Below, in pieces: positions 1-8,365 of a stretch of 24,438 nt of DNA. The stretch lies in IMG/VR virus record IMGVR_UViG_3300044946_000118, positions 1-24,438 of that record. One strand, given 5' to 3'. The DNA is from a virus. The position numbers were made by a program, and so were the translations under genes. The notes under the pieces were generated by a model. The model ran no database searches and had not been told where the DNA came from. It worked only from the letters and a program-made list of their open reading frames with translations. Within the stretch, counting starts at the first letter, position 1; every line of letters begins with the position of its first letter.

Positions 1-1
1 T

Positions 2-1693
2 CCGTCGCAGAACATCGAGAAAGCCAATCGGTTTTACGGTTACAACCGCCAAGACGTGCGTGCCGAGCGCGCTACGGTGGCATGCACGCCGCAGTTGTCT
101 TCAAGCGAGCTGGCATGGTGGCAAGTAGAGCAGGCATGCAACCGGCGTGGCGTACACGTCGACATGCCGCTCGTACACGGGGCCATTGCCATCCTTGATG
201 AGCTCTACCGCGAGTCCGAATTCGAGCTGCGCGACTTGACGCAGGGTGCGGTTCAAGGCGCGACCCAACTCACCGCAATGCAAAACTGGATGCACAGCTA
301 TGACGTACACACCGACTCGATGGACGAAGACGCGATTGCCACGCTTCTACGCCGTGATCTCCCTTCCGAGGTTCGTCGCGTTCTTGAGATCCGGCAGAGC
401 GTCGGTGGTGCTGCCGTTAAAAAATACTACTCGGTACGTCGACTCGTGGCAGCGGGGGATCGGTTACATGATCTTTTCAACTACCACGGTGCTCACACGG
501 GGCGTGAAACGGCCGCCGATACGCAGCCTCAAAACTTCCCCAACTCTGGACCGGAAGTGCGGCGTTGTGCGCAGTGCGGCCATCACCACGGTGCGTCCAA
601 ACCGGTATGCCCGTGGTGCGGCGTGCGGGCCGATACAACCAGTGTGTGTTGTGAGTGGAACCCCCAAGCGGCCAGCGAAGCCATTCTTTGCATTGTTGAG
701 TCGTCGCGAACTTTGCTTGAGAGGTATTTTGATAATGTGGCGGATGTCCTCTCGGCCTGTTTACGCGGCGTCTTTAAGGCCACGCCAGGGTACGTCATGC
801 TCGGCGCCGACTTCTCGTCTATCGAAGGCGTGGGCGCCGCCGAGCTGACGCAGGAGAAGTGGCGGCAGGAGGTGTTCCGCACGCACGGCAAAATTTACGA
901 GATGGCCGGCGCTAAGATGCTGGGGTGCACGCTTGACGACGTGCTCCGTTACAAGCAGGAGAATGGGAGCCACCACCCTATCCGCAAGCGTGCCAAGGTG
1001 GGCGAGCTGGCCGGAGGGTACGGCGGCAGCGTTGGTGCATGGGTAGCGTTCGGCGCGCTCGACTATTTCCCTGACGAGGACGCCATCAAGCAGGCGGTGT
1101 ACGCATGGCGCACCGATAGCCCACAGTTCCCCATGACGTGGTATGCCATGCACGATGTCTTCGTGGCCGCGCTCCTCAATCCGGGCCAGCCGCAGTACCC
1201 GGCCAAGAAAGACCGGAGCGGTGCGATCCAAGGTTACGTGCCTGACGTCGTGCTGACCTACCACAGCGCGCAAGACGTACTTCGTATGGGTCTCCCCAGC
1301 GGACGCCGCATGACCTATCACCGCCCCCGGCTGGAGCAGGAGGAGTACGGTCGCCCGGGTCTCTCTTTCGAGGGATGGAACACCAACCCCAAAATGGGAC
1401 CCTACGGATGGATACGCAAACGTACCTTCGGTGGGCGCCTCTTCGAAAACTTGGTGCAGGCGAGCTGTCGGGATCTCCTCACGCACGCCGCGGTCAACGC
1501 GTACCACGCCGGCTTTGAGATCTGCCTGCACGTACACGACGAGTTGTGCGTCGAAGTGCCCGAGTCGCAAGCCAGCGTGCTCAACACCGAGATGCTGGCC
1601 ACGATCATGATGGACACGCCGGCATGGGCCAAAGCGTGGCCCGTCCGCGTGCCGCTCAAGGACTGCTGGACGGGGCAGCGCTACCAAAAGTAG
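2..1693 (+). CDS. DNA polymerase, family A (Pol I-like), 5'-truncated by window edge
   Basis: Template-directed replicative polymerase of the phage. The frame is open from base 2. A GTG at 56 could be read as a start, but upstream codons give YNRQD (41-55), which fits the Y-x3-D Exo III motif of a 3'-5' exonuclease domain, so the gene continues to the left. Polymerase motif A is GADFSSIEG, with the catalytic Asp codon at 809-811. Motif B is RKRAKVGELAGGYGGS (from 983), with the K and Y eight residues apart as in Klenow. Motif C is HDE, with codons from 1535. The template-binding block TGRETAADTQPQNFPN precedes an unusual CxxC-x10-CxxC insertion (566-619). The stop TAG at 1691-1693 abuts the stop of the convergent minus-strand gene. 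Family assignment is firm. The N-terminal length cannot be known from this window. Confidence 0.93.
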   Translation, partial: PSQNIEKANRFYGYNRQDVRAERATVACTPQLSSSELAWWQVEQACNRRGVHVDMPLVHGAIAILDELYRESEFELRDLTQGAVQGATQLTAMQNWMHSYDVHTDSMDEDAIATLLRRDLPSEVRRVLEIRQSVGGAAVKKYYSVRRLVAAGDRLHDLFNYHGAHTGRETAADTQPQNFPNSGPEVRRCAQCGHHHGASKPVCPWCGVRADTTSVCCEWNPQAASEAILCIVESSRTLLERYFDNVADVLSACLRGVFKATPGYVMLGADFSSIEGVGAAELTQEKWRQEVFRTHGKIYEMAGAKMLGCTLDDVLRYKQENGSHHPIRKRAKVGELAGGYGGSVGAWVAFGALDYFPDEDAIKQAVYAWRTDSPQFPMTWYAMHDVFVAALLNPGQPQYPAKKDRSGAIQGYVPDVVLTYHSAQDVLRMGLPSGRRMTYHRPRLEQEEYGRPGLSFEGWNTNPKMGPYGWIRKRTFGGRLFENLVQASCRDLLTHAAVNAYHAGFEICLHVHDELCVEVPESQASVLNTEMLATIMMDTPAWAKAWPVRVPLKDCWTGQRYQK

Positions 1694-2335
1694 TCAGACG
1701 GTACCCGACGGCGGCGTGCCGATGGCCAGGTAGTTGATGACCACGGGCTTGTTGATGGGGTACGCATCGTTCGGGTCATTGGCCAAGTTGTTGTCGACCA
1801 CACCGACGAAGCTCACACCACCATTAATGGCTGTCACTGCAAGCACAGGGTTGAAGCCGACCGACGTAATGCTGGCTGTAGCGCCGATCGGGAGAACCAA
1901 CTGGCAAGTGGCGAACGTGTTGGCTGGAAAGGAGAACGTCTGCGTGATGGCGTGCGTACCGTTCGGCGTGAACGTCCCGGTACCGATGAAAAACCGCCAG
2001 CCGAGTACGTCAAGGTACTGTTGGGTGCCACCGCCGGCTACCAGTGCGCCGAGGAAAGAGAGGTCGAGTAGGCCGGCCGCGTTGAGGAGTGGCACGTTGC
2101 CTACGTTGGCCGACCCGAGCGACTTGGAGACGCCCTTGAAAAACGAAGGGTCCAAGTAGCCTGCGGCGTTGAGCTGCGGGATAGCGGCCGCTTGGGCCGT
2201 ACCTCCTGTCGACTGCACCGCGTTGAGCAGGGACGGGTCAAGCACGCCGTTGGAGTTGAGGACCGGGACACCTCCCGCACTCAACGAACCGCCGCTGACG
2301 GACCAGCTCTTAAGAGTTGTGAGAGGGAAGGCCAT
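1694..2335 (-). CDS. tail fibre-like protein with three 29-residue repeats and a C-terminal knob-like domain
   Basis: 213 aa. This is the last gene of the minus-strand operon. ATG at 2335 is preceded by a GAGGAC ribosome binding site. Residues 23-39, 52-68 and 81-97 repeat the pattern [VI]P-x-LN-xx-G-x-LD-x-S-[FL] at an exact 29-residue period; this LN..G.LD motif is common in phage fibre shafts. Residues from about 110 on are beta-rich with little charge and include FSFPANTF and a late YLAIG, resembling C-terminal receptor-binding knobs of tail fibres. The stop is directly adjacent to the stop of the polymerase gene on the other strand. A role in host adsorption is inferred from composition, repeats and position next to other fibre-type genes. 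Homology to a specific fibre cannot be claimed by eye. Confidence 0.7.
   Translation of the reverse strand: MAFPLTTLKSWSVSGGSLSAGGVPVLNSNGVLDPSLLNAVQSTGGTAQAAAIPQLNAAGYLDPSFFKGVSKSLGSANVGNVPLLNAAGLLDLSFLGALVAGGGTQQYLDVLGWRFFIGTGTFTPNGTHAITQTFSFPANTFATCQLVLPIGATASITSVGFNPVLAVTAINGGVSFVGVVDNNLANDPNDAYPINKPVVINYLAIGTPPSGTV
2045..2269 (-). repeat. three tandem 29-codon repeats in a fibre gene
   Basis: Codons 23-97 of the 213-aa gene contain three units of 29 codons. The cores are VPVLNSNGVLDPS, IPQLNAAGYLDPS and VPLLNAAGLLDLS. The period is exact at the protein level, while the spacer residues differ, so this is an old or selected repeat and not a recent tandem duplication. Confidence 0.75.
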
Positions 2336-2344
2336 GACGAGTCC

Positions 2345-2569
2345 TCAGGTAACGGCAAGCGGATTGAAGGTGGGATTCGTAACGACCCACGGGCCTTGCA
2401 CGCCCGTACCGCCTGAGTTGGGCGCGGTGCCGCCGATGATGAACGCTACGTAGCCACGCCGCGGCGGAGGCGTGGGGGGCGCCAAGGCAAAGGTGCCTTG
2501 CACGACCTGACTCGGCCCGATGCTCGTGTAGACGTGGAAGAAGAAATTGACTTGTCCGGTCGCGGCCAT
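2345..2569 (-). CDS. small virion-associated protein, unrecognised
   Basis: 74 aa, MAATGQVNFFFHVYTSIGP at the N-terminus. ATG at 2569 lies just after the TAA of the upstream gene (2581-2579), whose bases form part of an AAGG ribosome binding site. The protein is short, low in charge, rich in Gly, Pro and beta-branched residues, with a proline run (PPTPPPRR) near the middle and no membrane segment. It lies between two fibre/structural-type genes and is most likely a small accessory or fibre-associated structural protein. I do not recognise a family. That it is a real gene is supported by the tight spacing and the absence of a competing frame. Confidence 0.65.
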   Translation of the reverse strand: MAATGQVNFFFHVYTSIGPSQVVQGTFALAPPTPPPRRGYVAFIIGGTAPNSGGTGVQGPWVVTNPTFNPLAVT

Positions 2570-2578
2570 GGGGATGCC

Positions 2579-3574
2579 TTACTGGAAAAGGTAGAGCGGC
2601 CCACGCGCACCGCCCGAAGGGTCTCCGACCGCAAGACCGGAGGCCATATACGTCTGCGTGGCGCCGAACATGGTGGCAGTCACGAGAGAACCCGCCGCGT
2701 TGTCTGCGGTGTACCCCAGCAGGACGTTGAGCTGTGGTGCTTTCAGACCCAAGGCACCTTGGCTACGTGCCAATGGGAAAAGCGACGGAGAACCCGACGA
2801 ACTTGAGGAGAAGAGCGGGTCGCACGTGCCGCCAAAACCCGACGCGACCGCGTTGGTTTGGGACGTCCCCGAACCATAGACGAGCGCTTGGTTGGCGGCG
2901 TTGACCGACTGGCCGAGGCTCGTGCCACCGTTCCACGTCCACGTAACGGCCTGAGCGCTGCCGCTTCCGTTGCTTCCGAAAAAGTACCCCGTAGAGTCGT
3001 AGGACCCTGTCGTGTAGGAACGCGCACGTTCCATATAGGCAGCGCTCCACGCACCCGCGTTGCTGGCACCGCGCGCATTGGTCGGGTCGATGACCCACGA
3101 GATGCTACCCACGCCATCGCTGGCCAGGTTCCACGTTGTCGAGACGTTGGGCGGCGAGAAGGTCGGACCCGGGGTGACCATGCCGTTGACGCTGAACGTG
3201 CTCGAAACTTCCGTAGTGGGAGCGCTGAGCACGCCGGCCGTCGAGACCGAACCGCCGAAGGTCATCAGGATGACGGGCCAGTAGTTCGTATCGGACGACC
3301 CGTACCGCCAGAGACCGTAGTACACATTGATGTAGATGGTCGGAAGACTGCCCCCCGACAGGATGCGCGTCTCGAATCCGAGCTGCTTGAGCTGCGTACC
3401 CGCCGTGAAGGTGGGCAACGCGATCGATCCGCTGGAGTAGTTGATCTGCCCTGTGACCGCGCTGTCGATCGGCAAGCCGATGGCCGTGAGCGCTTGGGAG
3501 ATGGCTTGCACCCACGACGCGTTGCCGGCCGCCGTGTTGATCTGGCAAGGAATGCTGGGAGACGAAGTGGCCAT
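2579..3574 (-). CDS. putative virion structural protein (fibre module), unrecognised
   Basis: 331 aa. ATG at 3574 follows an AAGGA ribosome binding site that overlaps the TAA of the upstream gene (3586-3584). The protein is Ser/Thr/Gly/Asn-rich and poor in charged residues, with many aromatic residues (for example IYINVYYGLWRYGSS around residue 85), a composition typical of beta-structured virion surface proteins. There is a run of serines (LFSSSSSGSPSLFP) near residue 265. No enzyme motif or transmembrane segment is visible. It sits between the fibre head-like gene (3584-4312) and two smaller fibre-type genes. A structural role is inferred from context and composition only. Confidence 0.65.
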   Translation of the reverse strand: MATSSPSIPCQINTAAGNASWVQAISQALTAIGLPIDSAVTGQINYSSGSIALPTFTAGTQLKQLGFETRILSGGSLPTIYINVYYGLWRYGSSDTNYWPVILMTFGGSVSTAGVLSAPTTEVSSTFSVNGMVTPGPTFSPPNVSTTWNLASDGVGSISWVIDPTNARGASNAGAWSAAYMERARSYTTGSYDSTGYFFGSNGSGSAQAVTWTWNGGTSLGQSVNAANQALVYGSGTSQTNAVASGFGGTCDPLFSSSSSGSPSLFPLARSQGALGLKAPQLNVLLGYTADNAAGSLVTATMFGATQTYMASGLAVGDPSGGARGPLYLFQ

Positions 3575-3583
3575 GACGAATCC

Positions 3584-4312
3584 TTACGCGAGCAAAACAG
3601 CGGGTGAAAGGTCCATGATGAGGCTGGTATTGTTGAGCCCTACGCCCAACTTCTGATAGAGCTGGCCCGACTGACTGGCGCCTGTCGAGCTGATAGCGCC
3701 CGAGCCCGTTCCGAGGTAGTAGTCCTGGCCAGGCGTCAAGCCCGCCAGCCCCGAGACGACGCCGTTAATATACACGGTGGCCTGCTGGCCCGGCGCAACC
3801 GCCGTTGCGTTGAAGGCGTGCGCCTCGCGCTGCGACGTGCTGGCGGCGTTGGCGTTGCGACAGGCGGGCGTGCCGCCGGAGGTGAAGAGGTTGACCGGTG
3901 CGCCAGCCGCGATAGCCTCACCAGCCACCACGTTGGTGACATAGATGCCCACGCTGCTGGTGCCGGTGCTCCCGTTCGTGCCGATACCCGAGACGCCGCC
4001 ACCACCGCCCCCTCCCGACGAGCCGTTGGAGTTGGTGCCCGAGTCCACGACCTCGTCCCATTGGAGGGCACCGGCCGCATTGTAGACCATCTGCCGATAG
4101 GAACCCACGCCATACGCGCTCATGCTGCCGAGGTCGTCGAGCACGATGGGGTTGGGATTGGCGATAGTCATGCCCGGGTTCGCCCACGTGGTCATGGGGA
4201 TCTCGGTACCGACCTCGTAGAAATAGACGGAGCCGCCCACCAACGGGTTGCCGTTGGCGTCGAAGATCTGCTGGCGCCCGTTAGGGAGAAGGCTGGCTTG
4301 CGAGGTTGCCAT
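3584..4312 (-). CDS. tail fibre/tailspike head-domain protein
   Basis: 242 aa when started at ATG 4312, preceded by ACGGAG about nine bases upstream. A longer reading back to 4513 would run against the coding frame of the upstream gene and is rejected. The N-terminus has the recurrent phage fibre/spike head pattern: LLPNGRQQIFDANGNPLVGG, then YFYEVGT, TTWANPG, PIVLDDLG and YRQMVYNAAG. This pattern usually forms the part that attaches a fibre or spike to the virion. A glycine run follows near residue 100, then a Thr/Gly/Ala-rich C-terminal half with no obvious enzymatic domain. The first 32 nt overlap the end of the upstream transglycosylase gene (stop at 4281). The family call is good; whether it binds receptor or acts as an adaptor is not known. 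Confidence 0.78.
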   Translation of the reverse strand: MATSQASLLPNGRQQIFDANGNPLVGGSVYFYEVGTEIPMTTWANPGMTIANPNPIVLDDLGSMSAYGVGSYRQMVYNAAGALQWDEVVDSGTNSNGSSGGGGGGGVSGIGTNGSTGTSSVGIYVTNVVAGEAIAAGAPVNLFTSGGTPACRNANAASTSQREAHAFNATAVAPGQQATVYINGVVSGLAGLTPGQDYYLGTGSGAISSTGASQSGQLYQKLGVGLNNTSLIMDLSPAVLLA

Positions 4313-6803
4313 TGTTCGGCGCTCCGTTAATGAGGGCGTTGGTACTGGCACGCACCAAGGCATTCGTGGCTTTCTGGCCGCCAGCCGAACGCACGTACTG
4401 CGACGGCGAGACGTTGGGTACCGGGCTCCCTTGCGGGTTGAGCAGCATGTCGGCCATGGCGTCGCGGACGGCGCCCGGCGAACGTTCCGAAGAGCGTGCC
4501 AACGCACGACCAATGGCTCCGCCGCCCAGGCCGCCCATCATCGTGGCCGTCGCAGCAATAGCCGGGTGAAGGTGCGCCAACTCCAAGAAGTTGCTGGCCA
4601 TGCCCGCGGCCATGCCACCCGCCGTACCCGCGTGCTGAGCATACAACAAGGGATTCCATGCCCCCGTGTTGGACATGGTCCCCACGATGGAGTTGATGGA
4701 GTCCTTGACGTCCTTGCCCGGCTGCATCTTCTGCGCGTTCTCGCGGTTGGCGAGCACGTCGTGGAGGTCGCTAAGCTGCTGCACCTGGTCCGACGTCAGG
4801 GACTTGGCCGGATTGGCGCCGCTGGCGGATTGGTCGTTGTTGATGTTGGTGAGCACACTTTGGAGCTTTGACGCGGTGAGTTTCGAGCCGTCAGTGAACT
4901 TTTCCGGAGAAAGTTGACCCTGAAGGTATTCTTGCTGATTGATGCCCTGACTCATCTGCGAGAAGGTCTGGCGCGCTTGGGCGAGTGCCGGGTTGGCCTG
5001 AGCCAACTGGTCGTCGATAACATCGCGAACCTGCATCAACGGTCGAGCCGCGGCACGCATGTCCTGACCGCTGCTATCGGTCGTGAACTGCTTGCCGATG
5101 TCCGTGCTCATCTGGTTGCGCACGTTGGTGAGCCGTTGGATATCGTTGGTCAGGCGATACCCCGGCTGGCCGTTAGGAAGTGTCACTTGGTCGTACAGCG
5201 AGCCCGGTTGCAGGTACTTGCCCAGGGCGTTCGTCACGGACGTCTCGCCCTGTTTGCCTTGGATGAGGTTGGTCAGCGTCGTCCACACGGGCGTGGCGTC
5301 CACACGGGCGCCTTGCGCGACAGCTTGCTGCGCGGCTTGCTCATATAGCGGCGTGGTAGCCGCCGAACGGTCTGCGTAGAGTTTGGCCAAGGTCGACCGG
5401 TCGCCACGCATGTTGTCGACGACGTTCTGCATGGCTTGGTTGTTGGACTGATCCGTCGCATCTGCCTTCGCGCGGTAGTCGTCGAACTGGGAGCGCATCT
5501 GCTTGTCGAGCCATGCCACGCGCGGGTCTTGCGTCGCCTCCGCGGCCGTCACGTTGTAGCCAGGGATCTTGGCGGCCGCGTCGAAGTTGGGCGCACCCAT
5601 ACCGCCCGGTACCGCCGAAGCGATATTGCCGGCCGCGGTGCGCTCCGCACCACCGAAAAGGCTGGTCAGTTTGTTGGTGACCCCCTGCGCCGCTTTGCCG
5701 AGGCCCGTACTGACGCCTTCGGCCACCGGAGAAAGCACAGCGCCCGCGCCCGCGCCAAGCAACGCATTCTCGCCACGCGCCGCGGCCTCTTGCCCGAGGG
5801 GGAGCGCGTTGCCTTGCTTATCCGTTGGCGTCGAAGCCACGCCACCAATAACGCCCCCAGCCAGAGCGTTGCGGCCGGCGGCGAGAGCCACCCGAGATAG
5901 TAAAGCTCGCGCGCCGGCCGCCTCCGGACCCCCGACCGGAGCCGACGCAACATAAGGGAGCGCTTGACCGACGAAATTGGCCAAGCCGTGCTCGCCCGCT
6001 TCGTAGGGGGCATTCTGCGTGGCCTCCTGCGCGAGGCGTTCACGGTCAGCCTGACCGCCCTGCTCCAACGAAGGAATGCCGAGCACGTGGCCCATGCCCT
6101 GACGGATCATGGCGTCGAGGCCCTGCGCCCCGTGGTAGACGTCCAGCAACCCGGACCCCGCGCTCGTAAATACGCGTTCGGGGAACGACATGGCGTCGTA
6201 GGTACTCTGCGCGTCCTGCTGAGGTGTCGTCGAATGCGGGGTTGCAACCGGAGTTTGCGCACCTCCTGCCGCCGCGTGCGCTTGGTCTACCGTAGCAAAC
6301 GGATCGCTGCCCGCGGTCGCCTGCGCTTGCGTGGCATGCGCTTGGTCCACCGTAGCAAACGGGTCGCCGCCCGACGTCGGAGGCGCCGTCTGAGCCGTGT
6401 AACTGGGAACCTGCTGGAAATTGCTGCGGTACTGCAACGCGGCGGGCGAGACCCGACCTTCCGCTACCGCCGTGGGGCCGTCGTGATAAGCCAGCAGCGT
6501 CTTGCCCCACGAACCAAACTGCTTGTAGTAGCCCGCGTCCGCTTTGGCCGCGGCGTCGATGCTGGCCAGCGGGTCCGTGGGGTCAACACCCAACTGCTGC
6601 GACGTGGCCGGTTGGAACTGGGCGATACCGGTGGCGTGACTGCCCGGCGTGGTCGACACGGCGGAGGGATTCAGCGACGATTCCACGATGAGCTGCTTGC
6701 GGAGGAAGCCGGGCGGCAACCCGTACTTCTGCTCCGCTTGCGAAATCGCGGCGTCGTATGGCGACGACTGCGTAGCCCACGCGCTGTAGTCAGGATTCGC
6801 CAC
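4281..6803 (-). CDS. internal virion / ejection protein with N-terminal lytic transglycosylase domain (P22 gp16 position)
   Basis: 840 aa from GTG 6803, which follows the upstream stop as TGA-C-GTG and has a GGGGGA ribosome binding site. A TTG 12 codons earlier lies inside the upstream gene and is less likely. Residues 24-130 form an SLT-type transglycosylase: KYGLPPGFL, the catalytic Glu in IVESSLNP (about E41), GIAQFQPAT (from about 59), then a GYYKQFGSWGKTLLAYHDGP block. A duplicated DPFATVDQAHA follows. Residues ~280-400 are Ala/Gly-rich and hydrophobic, and the C-terminal half is helical and Gln/Asn-rich. As in podoviruses, such proteins are packaged and injected, opening peptidoglycan for DNA entry. 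It is third in a row of ejection-type genes, matching the gp7-gp20-gp16 order of P22-like phages by position. Confidence 0.85.
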   Translation of the reverse strand: MANPDYSAWATQSSPYDAAISQAEQKYGLPPGFLRKQLIVESSLNPSAVSTTPGSHATGIAQFQPATSQQLGVDPTDPLASIDAAAKADAGYYKQFGSWGKTLLAYHDGPTAVAEGRVSPAALQYRSNFQQVPSYTAQTAPPTSGGDPFATVDQAHATQAQATAGSDPFATVDQAHAAAGGAQTPVATPHSTTPQQDAQSTYDAMSFPERVFTSAGSGLLDVYHGAQGLDAMIRQGMGHVLGIPSLEQGGQADRERLAQEATQNAPYEAGEHGLANFVGQALPYVASAPVGGPEAAGARALLSRVALAAGRNALAGGVIGGVASTPTDKQGNALPLGQEAAARGENALLGAGAGAVLSPVAEGVSTGLGKAAQGVTNKLTSLFGGAERTAAGNIASAVPGGMGAPNFDAAAKIPGYNVTAAEATQDPRVAWLDKQMRSQFDDYRAKADATDQSNNQAMQNVVDNMRGDRSTLAKLYADRSAATTPLYEQAAQQAVAQGARVDATPVWTTLTNLIQGKQGETSVTNALGKYLQPGSLYDQVTLPNGQPGYRLTNDIQRLTNVRNQMSTDIGKQFTTDSSGQDMRAAARPLMQVRDVIDDQLAQANPALAQARQTFSQMSQGINQQEYLQGQLSPEKFTDGSKLTASKLQSVLTNINNDQSASGANPAKSLTSDQVQQLSDLHDVLANRENAQKMQPGKDVKDSINSIVGTMSNTGAWNPLLYAQHAGTAGGMAAGMASNFLELAHLHPAIAATATMMGGLGGGAIGRALARSSERSPGAVRDAMADMLLNPQGSPVPNVSPSQYVRSAGGQKATNALVRASTNALINGAPNNGNLASQPSP
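6277..6373 (-). repeat. two direct copies of a 37-nt unit, 60 nt apart, inside the transglycosylase gene
   Basis: Copies at 6277-6313 and 6337-6373 differ at three bases (6287/6347, 6303/6363, 6308/6368). All three changes are synonymous, and both copies encode DPFATVDQAHA. The offset is exactly 60 nt (20 codons), so this is an in-frame internal duplication in the linker after the transglycosylase domain. Confidence 0.85.
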
Positions 6804-6804
6804 G

Positions 6805-8361
6805 TCAGTCCCCCGCGTCTGCTTGGCCGTAGCGCGCAAGGTCGCGCGGATTGACGAGCCCGCTCTGGATCATATCCGCCAGATGCGAACGCGCCAAGGA
6901 TGCCGCTTGCGGACCCATTTTGGCCATCACGGCGTTGCGCTGGTTCGCCGGCAGCGTCGCAAGGTAGAGCGCATTGGCATCGTAGTGTTGCGCCCACGAC
7001 TGTTCCGCATCGCCAATCTTGGTCTGGTCGCCCTGCGCCGCGTTGTGCACGTACTGCGACATGAGCGCCTGACCGATGGACTGCGACCGAACGTAAGCCA
7101 GTGCCGCTTTCAGTGCCTGCGGAGGCATCTTGTCCGGGTCGGGCTGGCCGGCCTTCCACGCGTTGAGACGCGCATCAGAACCATTGAAACCGGCGTCTTG
7201 GGCGGAGGTATTGATGGCGTTCTCCAAGTATTTCACCATCGACGCCCGGCTGTTGACCTGGCTCTGGTCGACGTGGAGACCCGCCGTGTTGAGTGTGGCC
7301 AGCACGTTGGCCAACTCGCCCGACTTCGGACCGGCGGCCCAGTCGGTGTCCTTAAGATTGGCAAGTTGCTGGCCGGCCTGCGCCAGCGAGGCGATGCGAT
7401 TGGGCACGTCCAAGGCTTGCTGTTCGCGCTGCTGCTGGCGCGCGGTGGCGGCCGTCCACGCCTGCTGTTGCTGAGTGCTTGGACCAACTTGCACGCCACC
7501 GGGGACTGGCGACGCATTGGTCGGATGGTCGATGCCGGGCAGGTCGTAGCTCTGCTGGGGACTGGGCTGGCCCGACTGGTTGACTCCCTGCGCTTGAAGC
7601 ATCTGCCCAAGCGTGGTTTGGTACGGACGACCGTCCGGCCCCGTCACCGTCACCTGCTGCGTCAGCGCTTCCGGCGAGAGCTGGGGGGAGAACGTGGCCG
7701 CCACACCCTGGCCGCCCGGCGCAGTCTGACGGCGCCCGTACAGCATCGAGCCGCCGCCCGGAAGCGAGAACTGCTGGTATTCTTGCGTGTTCATCTCCAA
7801 CTGTTGCTGCGCGCTGGCCACGCGGTTGGCATGCCCCACGACGTAGTTCTTGAGCGCTGCGGGGTCGTCGGGGAGGCTATTGATCTCGCCAATGCTGTTG
7901 ACCGCCATGTCCAACGGCACGATGCCCTGCTTGACGAGATTGCCGGTAGCCTCAGAGATCTTGTCCTTGGTCAACTGCGGGTCTTGAGCCAGACCGTAGA
8001 GCGTCTCACCGAGAATGCCGAGGCGCTCGTGCGTCTGCTCCAGTTGAGCAGATGCGTTACCGATTTGCGCACCTTCACTCTGCTGCGCCGCAGACGTGGC
8101 CGCCTGCAAGTTGTAGGCCGCATTCGGATCGCCAGCGGCGAGCTGATGCAACTTGCGATAGTCGATCGTGCCGTCCGGATTGGTCGCCTGCTGGATGATG
8201 CCCGACATGGCCGAGTTGGCTGCGATGCTTTTGGCCGCGTTGATGTTGGCGAGCTGCGATCCCTGCAAGTTGACGAGCTGGTTTGCGAGCTGCAAAGGGT
8301 TGCCCTTCTGCACGTCCGACAGCTCAGGGTTGGCGATGAAATTGGAGTCGAAGACGGCCAT
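6805..8361 (-). CDS. putative internal virion / DNA ejection protein (P22 gp20 position)
   Basis: 518 aa. ATG at 8361 lies four bases after the TGA of the upstream gene, with a weak GGGTGA just upstream. The protein is very rich in Gln, Ala and Asn and predicted by eye to be largely helical (for example LQLANQLVNLQGSQLANINA near residue 25), with no transmembrane segment and no catalytic motif. It lies between the gp7-like gene and the transglycosylase ejection gene, the position of gp20 in P22-type ejection modules, and has similar size (P22 gp20 is about 470 aa). A role as an injected channel-forming protein is inferred from position, size and composition. Sequence-level homology to gp20 is not evident by eye. 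Confidence 0.65.
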   Translation of the reverse strand: MAVFDSNFIANPELSDVQKGNPLQLANQLVNLQGSQLANINAAKSIAANSAMSGIIQQATNPDGTIDYRKLHQLAAGDPNAAYNLQAATSAAQQSEGAQIGNASAQLEQTHERLGILGETLYGLAQDPQLTKDKISEATGNLVKQGIVPLDMAVNSIGEINSLPDDPAALKNYVVGHANRVASAQQQLEMNTQEYQQFSLPGGGSMLYGRRQTAPGGQGVAATFSPQLSPEALTQQVTVTGPDGRPYQTTLGQMLQAQGVNQSGQPSPQQSYDLPGIDHPTNASPVPGGVQVGPSTQQQQAWTAATARQQQREQQALDVPNRIASLAQAGQQLANLKDTDWAAGPKSGELANVLATLNTAGLHVDQSQVNSRASMVKYLENAINTSAQDAGFNGSDARLNAWKAGQPDPDKMPPQALKAALAYVRSQSIGQALMSQYVHNAAQGDQTKIGDAEQSWAQHYDANALYLATLPANQRNAVMAKMGPQAASLARSHLADMIQSGLVNPRDLARYGQADAGD

Positions 8362-8365
8362 GGGG

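Noticed and set aside
56-58. GTG at 56 as the start of the DNA polymerase
   Set aside because: The frame stays open to the window edge and encodes a probable Exo III motif (Y-x3-D) just before this GTG, so the gene begins outside the window.
4313-4513. N-terminal extension of the fibre head-domain gene up to 4513
   Set aside because: The extra 67 residues are Arg/Pro-rich reading of the upstream gene in another frame; the ATG at 4312 has a ribosome binding site and begins the known fibre-head pattern.
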